Source of the DNA: Cyanobacteria bacterium SZAS LIN-3
GTDB taxonomy: Bacteria > Cyanobacteriota > Vampirovibrionia > Obscuribacterales > Obscuribacteraceae
NCBI GenBank assembly: GCA_018266215.1
Contig: JAFEAV010000003.1
Location: 108,025 to 172,024 of the forward strand
DNA: 64,000 nucleotides
Reading direction: 5' to 3'
The notes beneath the pieces were generated by a model. It did no database searches, was not told the origin of the DNA, and saw only the letters and a program-made list of their open reading frames with translations. A program made the translations under genes and the position numbers. Position 1 is the stretch's first letter; every line of letters begins with the position of its first letter. Positions 7,449-15,199 of the stretch are shown one piece after another.

Positions 7449-8465
7449 ATGTGCAGACGATTTATCGTTGGTTCTCTTGCGCTTCAGGTGGCCCTGAGCT
7501 ATATTCTGCTGCCACTTTCTCCGGCCCTGGCTGAGATGCCCAGCCTGGACCGCTCCATGTTGGAAGGTCCTTCTAAATCCACCGGCGAATCGCTGCCGCT
7601 CCTGCGACCGATACCTTTGCGTCTGGCTGCCGCTACTCCTGCTCAGGAAGCTATTGCCGAGGCTGCCAGAGCCAGGGCGATGCTCTCGCCGACCGGACGT
7701 GATATCGCCGAGCAAATCGGTGTCATGGGTCTGATTGATGAGCTCATTGACGTGCGTAATCAGCTCACTGATAATCCCGCCCTTACCCTCAAGCACATGC
7801 AGTTGAAACAGAAGCTTCTGCAGACGGTGCTGATAGCCAGTTTGCAGGTGCGCGATGCCACCGCTCGCATTGACCATGAAGTAGCCGAACTCAATCGACT
7901 CAGCGGCGGTCTTCAGGACCAGCGTGACCGCGCTCTCAAAACCAATACCATGGCCAATATCTTCGGCAACGGCGCTATGAATGAAATCGGTCAGGCCGGT
8001 GAAATGAAGACCAATGAGGTTCCCGGTGAAATCGTAGAACTGGTCAGCGGTGCCCTGGTCGTGGCCCTTGGTGGCCTGGCTCTGCGTCAGCAAAACGGCT
8101 CTTCCAAGCCCATGCCGTCCAAACCAAATATGCTGGCTAAAGTACTGGGATGTCCTACCGACAAGGATACCGAATATCCGCCTGTGATCTGGAATTATCT
8201 CAACCGTGCCCCGGCCGGCTCCACGAGCATTAAGACTCGTCTGCAAATATTGACCGAACAATGGCAGCAGTATAAGACCATTGAAAGACCCAAGTCACCA
8301 AAAAGTCGCAAGCGTACGGCCGACCTTACCAATACCGCTGTGCCCAACAGAGTCAGTCTCGAATTGCTGGGGGATCGCATTGCCATGCTGGGCGATGTGA
8401 AGGCCGAAATTTTCCAGATGGACCGCGATTTGCTGGAGCTTTTGCTCAACGTGCAGGGGCTCTAG
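7449..8465 (+). CDS. Exported hypothetical protein
   Basis: 338 residues. Signal peptide at residues 1-28 (RRFIVGSLALQVALSYILLP, cleavage after ALA). The mature part is mostly helical, with a long heptad-like stretch at about 110-180 (QLKQKLLQTVLIASLQVRDA, and IDHEVAELNRLSGG), then a small hydrophobic segment near 205 and a basic region with KSPKSRKR near 287. No catalytic motif is evident. The ATG is chosen from promoter position and signal peptide. The stop codon overlaps that of the convergent protease gene in a CTAG tetranucleotide. Confidence 0.65.
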   Translation: MCRRFIVGSLALQVALSYILLPLSPALAEMPSLDRSMLEGPSKSTGESLPLLRPIPLRLAAATPAQEAIAEAARARAMLSPTGRDIAEQIGVMGLIDELIDVRNQLTDNPALTLKHMQLKQKLLQTVLIASLQVRDATARIDHEVAELNRLSGGLQDQRDRALKTNTMANIFGNGAMNEIGQAGEMKTNEVPGEIVELVSGALVVALGGLALRQQNGSSKPMPSKPNMLAKVLGCPTDKDTEYPPVIWNYLNRAPAGSTSIKTRLQILTEQWQQYKTIERPKSPKSRKRTADLTNTAVPNRVSLELLGDRIAMLGDVKAEIFQMDRDLLELLLNVQGL

Positions 8466-9409
8466 TCGGCGTTCGCAGCCGGCATGCGCTCTATCGCTCG
8501 TCTGGTTGCCGCCAGCGGTGCGCTTTCGTCGAAAGTGACTTTGCCGTTTGTGCTTTTGACGCCCAGGTCCTTCCAGAGTTTATCCAGATCCGGTTTGACC
8601 GGATTGTCTTTCATTTTCTCGTACAATTTTTCAAGGAAGTGACAGTCTGAGCAAATTGCGCCGTCACCGATGCGGATGGCATCGATTACTTCCACATCGG
8701 ATGTGATATCACTATCGGTGCTGTCAATTTCTTGCAGCGCGTCTTGCAGACCTTTTTTGTTTGCCGTCATTCGGCGGATTTCCAGATCGGCCATCAGGCA
8801 ATAGAGTGCCCCGCCCCAGTAGATCCGTCCCCAGTCCTGGGTGTTGTTCAGGCCTCGGTCTCCGGCTGCGGGCAGTCCCTGGGGCAGACCTTTGACCAGG
8901 TCCTGCCAGATTCTTTCGCGGCCGATGTAGCCTGCTTTCATTCGCGCTAGAGGCTCGATATATGTGGCCATTCCTTCTACCAACCAGCGGTCACGCGGAT
9001 AGACGAGGGGGAAGGCCAGATGTACCATTTCATGTGTCAACACCCAGTCATTGTCGAGTTGTCTTTGGGTTGTGTTTTCGCCCAGCGGTATGACTATTAC
9101 GCCGCGATCGCCCTCACTGTCCGTGGTGGCAAAGCCGAAGCCGCTGCCGGAGGTGGGCATGACGCGTATTGTCGCGCGATTAGTTGGGAAATGGCCGTAG
9201 TATCGGGAGACCGCCTCAGCACAGCGGCGTATCCACTGCATCACAGCCGAGCGCGGCAGGGCCAGATGGCCGGGGGTGATCTGAACTGTGATGCGGCTGG
9301 CGCCCAGAATGATTTCATTGACGGGCGGAGATTGCGGCGCGACGGGGAGGGGAAATGTCAGCAATAGAGCGAGAAGAGGCCCACAGTATTTGCGCAAATG
9401 CTTGTTCAT
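8462..9409 (-). CDS. Secreted HExxH zinc metallopeptidase
   Basis: 315 residues with a signal peptide (LLALLLTFPLPVAPQ). THEMVHLAF at about 125-133 gives His126, Glu127 and His130, and WLVEGMATYIEP supplies Glu145 as a third zinc ligand 15 residues later, the gluzincin arrangement HExxH...E found in peptidase MA-like and M1/M61-type enzymes. Downstream is a helical domain containing an ICSDCHFLE motif. It probably hydrolyses peptides or peptidoglycan stems in the periplasm; the substrate is unknown. It is encoded 12 bases downstream of the NlpC/P60 gene and likely shares its transcript. Confidence 0.8.
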   Translation of the reverse strand: MNKHLRKYCGPLLALLLTFPLPVAPQSPPVNEIILGASRITVQITPGHLALPRSAVMQWIRRCAEAVSRYYGHFPTNRATIRVMPTSGSGFGFATTDSEGDRGVIVIPLGENTTQRQLDNDWVLTHEMVHLAFPLVYPRDRWLVEGMATYIEPLARMKAGYIGRERIWQDLVKGLPQGLPAAGDRGLNNTQDWGRIYWGGALYCLMADLEIRRMTANKKGLQDALQEIDSTDSDITSDVEVIDAIRIGDGAICSDCHFLEKLYEKMKDNPVKPDLDKLWKDLGVKSTNGKVTFDESAPLAATRRAIERMPAANAD

Positions 9410-9421
9410 ATTTTTGCAAAA

Positions 9422-10333
9422 TTACAGAGGTATGATGCGGTGTGCGTGTGAAAAACTCTTGTAATACCAGCTGTCCGGTGTAAACGGGCGCAGGTGTACG
9501 CCAACTGGTATATCGATACCGTTTGAGTCTTTATGACCGGAACCGGTGCTGTCCAGCACCAGCGGCGTGCCGTCGGGCGAGAAGCCATATTGGCCGACCC
9601 ACATAATCACGTGGTTGACTTCGCCCTTTTTGTTCCTGATATATAGAAGGTCTCCGCTGGTAAGTTTTTTGATCAGTGTTGGGTAGTCGTCGCCGCGGAT
9701 GGTCTGGAGTGGTATTGTGCCATTGCCGCCGGGGGCCGGGGCCCGTTTTACCTGCGCTTGCTTGTGGACGTCGGTTGTGAGCTTGATGCCCAGTCCATAG
9801 TTGTAGAGCCAGGATGTGAAGTCGCTGCAGTCGATGCCCCGGGACTGGCGGCCGTATGCCACTTCTTTCCAGGGCCAGTTGGCGGGTGGATCCCAGTCTG
9901 GGATGTGATGATGCTGGTAGGGCAGGCCTATGTACCTTTCGCCTACAGCCAGGAGCCGCTGCCTCATCCAGGCCGGGTCGGAGGCCAGAGCCGCTTCGAT
10001 GTCCGGCGGCGAGAAGCGGCGAGCCTCCGGGCCCCAGGAGCCGAAGCGTTTGCGTACCTCGGGCGAATACCAGAGTCTGTGCGGGGTTTGTGACTCCTCA
10101 TGGCGACTGTTGCGCGGCGGCACCGAATCCGGCTCCAGGAGCTTCTCCAGCGGAATTGTGTATTTAATGCGATAGGGTGAGACATAGCCGTCGGTGCTGT
10201 ATGGCGCCTGCCTTTGATTCTGGTCCTGAGCCCGGACGGAGGGTGTCAGCGTTGCGCCGCAGCCTATTGCCAGGACCGGGGCCAGGACCCACAAAACGGC
10301 GGACAGCGTGTAATTCTTCATTTTCACAGTCAT
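9422..10333 (-). CDS. Secreted NlpC/P60-family cysteine peptidase
   Basis: 303 residues. A signal peptide (LSAVLWVLAPVLAIGCGA) precedes a proline-rich linker. The C-terminal NlpC/P60 fold has the nucleophile Cys169 in GIDCSDFTSW and the base His241 in VNHVIMWVG; SGDLLYIR before it is also typical. These enzymes cleave gamma-D-Glu-diamino acid bonds in peptidoglycan or related amides. The ATG at 10333 has AGGGG immediately upstream; an in-frame ATG at 10321 (MKNYTL) gives a tidier signal peptide. First gene of a probable two-gene unit with the HExxH protease, suggesting joint cell-wall turnover. Confidence 0.85.
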   Translation of the reverse strand: MTVKMKNYTLSAVLWVLAPVLAIGCGATLTPSVRAQDQNQRQAPYSTDGYVSPYRIKYTIPLEKLLEPDSVPPRNSRHEESQTPHRLWYSPEVRKRFGSWGPEARRFSPPDIEAALASDPAWMRQRLLAVGERYIGLPYQHHHIPDWDPPANWPWKEVAYGRQSRGIDCSDFTSWLYNYGLGIKLTTDVHKQAQVKRAPAPGGNGTIPLQTIRGDDYPTLIKKLTSGDLLYIRNKKGEVNHVIMWVGQYGFSPDGTPLVLDSTGSGHKDSNGIDIPVGVHLRPFTPDSWYYKSFSHAHRIIPL

Positions 10334-10361
10334 GCCCCTATGCTAACACCGGAGCAAAATT

Positions 10362-10391
10362 TTGCGCCGGCTCTGTCTTCCGGGCTATACT
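10362..10391 (+). promoter_or_regulatory. Candidate promoter of the purine operon
   Basis: TTGCGC (10362-10367) and TATACT (10386-10391) lie 18 bases apart in the 192-base gap before purF, giving a leader of about 125 bases. The -10 matches that of the promoter at 7393-7421. No known purine riboswitch core was recognised in the leader. Confidence 0.35.
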
Positions 10392-10435
10392 CTTGGAAAG
10401 CTGGCTGCACATGAGCAAATTTTCCATTCACAGTT

Positions 10436-10455
10436 AATTTCAAGTGATTGGAATT
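10436..10455. promoter_or_regulatory. Imperfect dyad in the purF leader
   Basis: AATTTCAA and TTGGAATT form a near-perfect inverted repeat (7 of 8 positions) around GTGA, about 70 bases before the purF start. It could be a repressor site for the operon; it does not match any operator I know. Confidence 0.25.
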
Positions 10456-10525
10456 CGCCTGCGAAGAGCGTAACCTTTAAGTGTAACGCCCCGACTACAC
10501 CTTGCTTATAAGGGCTTGTATATAG

Positions 10526-11974
10526 ATGTGCGGTGTCATTGCCATTTCAGGCACAGTCAGTTCGGCGTATGAAGTCTTCTTCGGATTGATGAATTTGCAG
10601 CATCGGGGCCAGGACGGCGCCGGTATTCTGGCCGTTGATTCATCTAAAAAAGATCGCTTCCATATGCAAAAAGGCAGCGGTTTGATTGAAACCGTTTTTT
10701 CCGAGCGCAGTTTTCAAAATTTGCACGGTACGGCGGCTCTCGGGCATACCCGCTACGCCACGGTCGGTCGTAACGATCCTAATATGCTGCAACCCTTTCT
10801 TGATTTTGAAGCTGGTCTGGCCCTGGCGCACAACGGCAACATTGTCAATTACTACGATTTGCGCGGCGAGTTGAAGACCGAAGGTGAGGGCAAAGTCTCC
10901 TGCGTTTCGGATTCTGAGCTGATGTTGCGCATCATCATCAACGCTCTGGCCGGTCGAGCCAAGACCGCCGCCAATATATTTGATGCAGTTGGGATTGCCA
11001 CTAAAAAGCTGGTCGGCAGCTACTCGGTCGCCTGTGTCACCGAATCCGGTGATATCTTCGGCTTCCGCGATCCTAACGGTATCCGGCCTCTGGTCTTTGG
11101 TGAGAAGAAGCTGGAAGACGGACGCACCGAATATGGCTTTGCCAGTGAGACAGTTGCTCTGGAATTTTTAGGCTTCGACAAAATATCCGAAGTCGGTGCC
11201 GGCGAAGTTGTTTTTGTCAGTCAGGACGGCAAGGTCGAGCGCAAGGTTGTGGCCGCCGTTGAGTTTAACCCCTGCATGTTTGAGTGGGTTTATTTCGCCA
11301 GAGTTGAAAGCGAAATCAGCAACATGTCTGTCTATAACGCCAGATTTCAGCTTGGCTTGCTTCTTGCTCAGCAGATTAAAGACCTGGGTATTGAAGCCGA
11401 TGTTGTGATACCTGTGCCCGAAACCAGCCGCATCGCCGGTGGTGCTGTGGCCGAGGCCCTGGACCTGCCTTTCCGCGAATTGCTGATCAAAAATCGTTAT
11501 GTCAACCGGACCTTCATTCTGGATGATCAGCACTCTCGCCAGGAAGCTATTCGGCGCAAACTTTTCCCCATAGCTGCCGAAATCAAGGGCAAGCGCTGCC
11601 TCATCGTTGATGACAGTATCGTGCGCGGCAACACCGCCATGCAGATAGTCAAACTGGTGAGACAGGCCGGTGCGCGGGAAGTAATACTGGTTTCGACCTG
11701 CCCGCCTATCGCCCATGCCTGTTACTACGGTATTGATTTTCCCAGTGAAGCTGAGCTCATTGCCTCCGGCCGTGATGAAAAAGCCATGGCCAAAGAGCTG
11801 GGCGCAGACCGGGTTGTATTCCAGACGATCGATGGGCTCAAAGCCGCACTCGAGCAAAAGCAATTGTGCACCGGATGCCTCACCGGTACTTACCCCACCA
11901 ATGTTTCATTCGGGGTGGAGTTCCGCAGGCAGCGTTTGAAGGACCGGCACGGCACGACCGAGATATTGTGTTAG
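10526..11974 (+). CDS. purF: Amidophosphoribosyltransferase
   Basis: 482 residues, usual length. Catalyses PRPP + glutamine to 5-phosphoribosylamine, the first committed step of purine synthesis. The protein begins MCGVIAISG, so Cys2 is the N-terminal glutaminase nucleophile with no propeptide beyond Met. The PRPP loop is VDDSIVRG at 361-368. Cys250, Cys399, Cys448 and Cys451 (CMFEW, ACYYGID, CTGC) correspond to the four ligands of the Bacillus-type [4Fe-4S] cluster, so this is the oxygen-sensitive Fe-S form. First gene of the pur operon; AAGGG lies upstream of the ATG. Confidence 0.97.
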   Translation: MCGVIAISGTVSSAYEVFFGLMNLQHRGQDGAGILAVDSSKKDRFHMQKGSGLIETVFSERSFQNLHGTAALGHTRYATVGRNDPNMLQPFLDFEAGLALAHNGNIVNYYDLRGELKTEGEGKVSCVSDSELMLRIIINALAGRAKTAANIFDAVGIATKKLVGSYSVACVTESGDIFGFRDPNGIRPLVFGEKKLEDGRTEYGFASETVALEFLGFDKISEVGAGEVVFVSQDGKVERKVVAAVEFNPCMFEWVYFARVESEISNMSVYNARFQLGLLLAQQIKDLGIEADVVIPVPETSRIAGGAVAEALDLPFRELLIKNRYVNRTFILDDQHSRQEAIRRKLFPIAAEIKGKRCLIVDDSIVRGNTAMQIVKLVRQAGAREVILVSTCPPIAHACYYGIDFPSEAELIASGRDEKAMAKELGADRVVFQTIDGLKAALEQKQLCTGCLTGTYPTNVSFGVEFRRQRLKDRHGTTEILC

Positions 11975-11984
11975 GGAGATAGAG

Positions 11985-13244
11985 ATGACTGTGGCTGCGC
12001 GCAAAAGACCGGCAAAACTGATTTATCAGGGCTCTGTAAAAGACGTGTGGCAATCTCCCGAAGGCGAGCACAAACTGTGGTTTGAGTATACCGACGATTA
12101 TTCGGTATTTGACTGGGGCAAGATGCCCGACACAATCGCGCGCAAGGGTGCCAGTCTGGCCGGGCTTGGGGCTTACTTCTTCAAGCGTATGTCGGAGCCG
12201 ACCTTCTGGCAGAAGCTCAAGACTTCAACGGCGCTGGAGCGCTTCGATGCCAGCTGGCTGGCTGACAGGTTCAATCACAATGTCTTCAGCGGTCCCGATG
12301 GGCTGACTCAATCCGGCCTGCCGTCACATTTTTTGAAGTTGACCGATGGATCGAGTGAAGCTCTGGAATTAAAGGATCTATTCGCCAGGCAACAGGACGG
12401 ACCTGTATTTTTGGAAGTGCAGGAGGCCAAGGTCGGCCATCCAAGACGGCACAGCGTCCTGGGTAAGGAGATCTATTTTTATCCGACATCTTCCATCGTC
12501 AAGGATTCTCCTTCGGGTCTGGCCCTCATCCCTCTGGAAATCGTATTTCGTTTCGGCATGCCCGAAGGCAGTTCGCTCAAATCCAGATTGGAAAAAAATC
12601 CTGCCTATCTCTCCGAACTCGGTCTTTCTGAAATGCCCCAGGAGGGCCGCTGGTTTCCGCATCCGGTAGTGGAATTTTTTACCAAGCTGGAGACCAAGGA
12701 CAGATTGCTCAGCTATCAGGAAGCCAGTACTATGGCCGGTCTCACCCCCGAGCATTTTGAAACCATGGTTGAGCTGGCCCTGGCCTGTGCCCTGGGTCTG
12801 TACTCAATTTTTGCCGAGAAGAGCATTGAATTGTGGGACGGTAAAGTGGAAATGGTCCTGGACGGACGGGCTGCCAGCGATGCCCGCGCCGTGCTTCTGG
12901 CCGACAGTATCGGTCCTGATGAGTTGCGCCTGCTCTACGGCGGACAGCATCTGTCGAAGGAAATCATCCGTATCTATTATCGCGGCTCCAAGTGGGAAAA
13001 GGCTGTAAAAGAGGCCCAGGAGATCTGTCAGCAAAAAGGCATCGCCGATTGGAAGGCCTATTTCTCGAAAGAGTTCAAGCTTGAGCCTGAGCCCCTTTCG
13101 CCCGCTTTTAAAGGTGCTATAGACAATCTCTATTGTGTGCTGCTCAATCATTTAAGTGGTGAAAGTGTCTTCCCCGGTTGTCCGGATATTGAATCCTTTG
13201 TTGGTCAATTGAAAACTGCCCTGGCAAAGGGAGGCACCAAGTAG
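11985..13244 (+). CDS. purC: SAICAR synthetase, long form
   Basis: 419 residues, clearly longer than the usual 230-300. The N-terminus has family features: LIYQGSVKDVW (ATP-binding strand-loop), YSVFDWGKMPDTIARKG (substrate loop; compare SAFDG and IPGKG in the short form), and PLEIVFRFGMPEGSS where the short form has PLEVVVRNI. Extra sequence is mostly C-terminal. It joins CAIR and aspartate using ATP. Position between purF and purD supports the call. An AGGGAGA ribosome site precedes the ATG by seven bases. The C-terminal extension has no recognised function. Confidence 0.9.
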   Translation: MTVAARKRPAKLIYQGSVKDVWQSPEGEHKLWFEYTDDYSVFDWGKMPDTIARKGASLAGLGAYFFKRMSEPTFWQKLKTSTALERFDASWLADRFNHNVFSGPDGLTQSGLPSHFLKLTDGSSEALELKDLFARQQDGPVFLEVQEAKVGHPRRHSVLGKEIYFYPTSSIVKDSPSGLALIPLEIVFRFGMPEGSSLKSRLEKNPAYLSELGLSEMPQEGRWFPHPVVEFFTKLETKDRLLSYQEASTMAGLTPEHFETMVELALACALGLYSIFAEKSIELWDGKVEMVLDGRAASDARAVLLADSIGPDELRLLYGGQHLSKEIIRIYYRGSKWEKAVKEAQEICQQKGIADWKAYFSKEFKLEPEPLSPAFKGAIDNLYCVLLNHLSGESVFPGCPDIESFVGQLKTALAKGGTK

Positions 13245-14567
13245 ATGACCAGTGTGATGGTGGTCGGTGGCGGCGGACGGGAGCATGCCATTGTCTGGAA
13301 ACTGGCTCAGAGTCAAGATGTAGCCGCAGTTGTTTGCGTGCCGGGCAATGGCGGCACGGCACTGCTCGATAAGAGTAAAGTCAAAAATGTCGCTTTGCCT
13401 CTATCTGATTTTGCCGCTATTGCAGATCTTGCCCGTGCAGAAAAGTCTGATTTGATTGTAGTCGGTCCCGATAATCCGCTTGCGGACGGTATTGTCGATT
13501 ATCTCGAAGGGCAGGGCCTGACAGTGTTTGGACCTACCCGGGAGCAGGCGCGCCTGGAGTGGAGCAAGACCTACGCCAAGCAAAAAATGATTGATCTGGG
13601 CCTGCCTACGGCCAGATTTTATAGTACCGGCTCCCTGGAAGATGCTCTGGCTTTCATTGCAAAAGCTGAGAACAGCTGGGCCCGAGTGGTTAAGGCTGAT
13701 GGACTGGCCCTGGGCAAGGGTGTTTTTGTTTGTGATAACGAGGACCAGGTCAAGGAAGCGCTGCGCACTATATTTGGTGGCGGCTTCGGCGCGGCCGGTG
13801 AAATTGTTGTACTGGAAGAAAAACTCGTGGGCGAGGAATTGTCGCTCCTCTGCGTCAGTGACGGCAAGACTTTGCTCGAGCTCGGCTGTGCCCAGGACCA
13901 TAAGCGTCGCTTTGCCGGGGATGTGGGCCCCAATACCGGCGGTATGGGCGCTTACACACCGGTGCCGCTTTATGACAATGCCGCTGTCGCCGCTCGCATA
14001 AGAAGTGAAGTACTGGCCCCCATCGGTGCAGCACTGGCCGGGGGCAGATTGTCCTTTAAAGGAGTGCTCTTCATCGGCCTGATGATCGACGCCGCCGGCG
14101 CGCCTTACATACTGGAGTTTAACGCTCGCCTGGGGGATCCCGAGACCCAGGCTATCTTGCCCAGACTGAAGAGCGATCTTCTGCCGCTTCTTCTCTCCTG
14201 TACAAACGGCACGCTGGCCGGTACGGTGCTTAACTGGTCGGACATGGCCAGTGTGTGCATATCGGTTGTCACCCGGGAATATCCGGCCAAGTCCTCGAGC
14301 GGCGAGCCTGTGACTGTGGAAGTAAGTGCCGCTGAGCGGCGGGGCGAGGCTATTGTCTTTCACGCCGGCACCAGATTGCAGGCGCTGAACGGAGCGGAAA
14401 CGCTCGTTACCGCCGGAGGCAGGGTCTTCAGCGCGGTTGGTCTGGGCAAGTCCATGGCCGAGGCACGCCAGGCGGCTGAGGATGCAGTCGACAAGATCCA
14501 CTTTGAGACTAAAGATTTCAGGACTGATATTGGCTGGAGGGCTTTAGAGCAATGCGTCTCAAAATAG
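13245..14567 (+). CDS. purD: Phosphoribosylamine-glycine ligase
   Basis: 440 residues, typical for GAR synthetase. It ligates glycine to phosphoribosylamine with ATP. MVVGGGGREHA (residues 4-14) is the N-terminal nucleotide-fold signature; the ATP-grasp domain shows VVLEEKLVGEELSLLC, the substrate loop GPNTGGMGAYTP and the metal-binding NARLGDPETQ. The ATG follows the purC stop with no gap, and the 3' end overlaps purN by 16 bases, so translation is coupled on both sides. Confidence 0.97.
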   Translation: MTSVMVVGGGGREHAIVWKLAQSQDVAAVVCVPGNGGTALLDKSKVKNVALPLSDFAAIADLARAEKSDLIVVGPDNPLADGIVDYLEGQGLTVFGPTREQARLEWSKTYAKQKMIDLGLPTARFYSTGSLEDALAFIAKAENSWARVVKADGLALGKGVFVCDNEDQVKEALRTIFGGGFGAAGEIVVLEEKLVGEELSLLCVSDGKTLLELGCAQDHKRRFAGDVGPNTGGMGAYTPVPLYDNAAVAARIRSEVLAPIGAALAGGRLSFKGVLFIGLMIDAAGAPYILEFNARLGDPETQAILPRLKSDLLPLLLSCTNGTLAGTVLNWSDMASVCISVVTREYPAKSSSGEPVTVEVSAAERRGEAIVFHAGTRLQALNGAETLVTAGGRVFSAVGLGKSMAEARQAAEDAVDKIHFETKDFRTDIGWRALEQCVSK

Positions 14568-15199
14568 CTGTTTTTGTATCCGGGCGGGGCTCCAATCTGG
14601 AGGCCATTATCGAGGCTATAGAGGCCGGAGCGGTTGGGGCGACTATAGTCACGGTCGTCTGTAATAACCCCGATGCCTATGCGGTTACGCTGGCTAAAGC
14701 ACACGGTCTGGATGTATTTGTCCTCAGTCATAAGGGCATGAGTCGCGAGGCACACGAGGCAAAAATCCTTGAACACCTCAAGAGTCGGGACGTAGAATTT
14801 GTCGTGCTGGCTGGATATATGCGCGTTTTGACCGGTAAGTTTCTGGCGGCTTTCAAAGATCCGGCCGGCTACAACCGGGTGGTCAACATTCATCCCACCC
14901 TGCTGCCGGCCTTCAAGGGAGCAAATGGATATGAAGACGCCTTTGCTTACGGCGTCAAGGTGTCCGGAATCACTATTCATCTTGTCGATGAGCAAGTCGA
15001 CCACGGGCCTATCCTGGCGCAGCGCGCCTTCCCCCGACTGGCCGATGACACCCTGCACAGTTTCCGCGAACGCGGTCTGGCCGTCGAACACGCTCTTTAT
15101 CCCGAAGTTCTGGCTGCCATTGCCAATGGTGGCGTCGCATCGCTTTTGTTAAGAGACGGACATGGCCATATTGAAGCAGTCGCAAGGAGTGAGAAATGA
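14552..15199 (+). CDS. purN: Phosphoribosylglycinamide formyltransferase
   Basis: 215 residues, the folate-dependent GAR transformylase. FVSGRGSNLEAI near the N-terminus binds phosphate; the catalytic triad is visible as Asn and His in VVNIHPTLLPAFKG (about 110-123) and Asp in VDEQVDHGPI. It uses 10-formyltetrahydrofolate to formylate GAR. It overlaps purD by 16 bases and the PurL gene by 4 (ATGA). Confidence 0.95.
   Translation: MRLKIAVFVSGRGSNLEAIIEAIEAGAVGATIVTVVCNNPDAYAVTLAKAHGLDVFVLSHKGMSREAHEAKILEHLKSRDVEFVVLAGYMRVLTGKFLAAFKDPAGYNRVVNIHPTLLPAFKGANGYEDAFAYGVKVSGITIHLVDEQVDHGPILAQRAFPRLADDTLHSFRERGLAVEHALYPEVLAAIANGGVASLLLRDGHGHIEAVARSEK

Noticed and set aside
7134..8261. 375-codon minus-strand frame
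   Set aside because: Covers the end of the MFS gene and most of the exported protein gene, both with signal or membrane features and a promoter at 7393; no independent support.
10334..10525. Purine riboswitch in the purF leader
   Set aside because: No conserved three-way-junction core or typical loop sequences were seen; only a promoter-like pair and a dyad.
13401..14501. 366-codon minus-strand frame
   Set aside because: Antisense to purD; composition is that expected from the complement of GC-rich codons.
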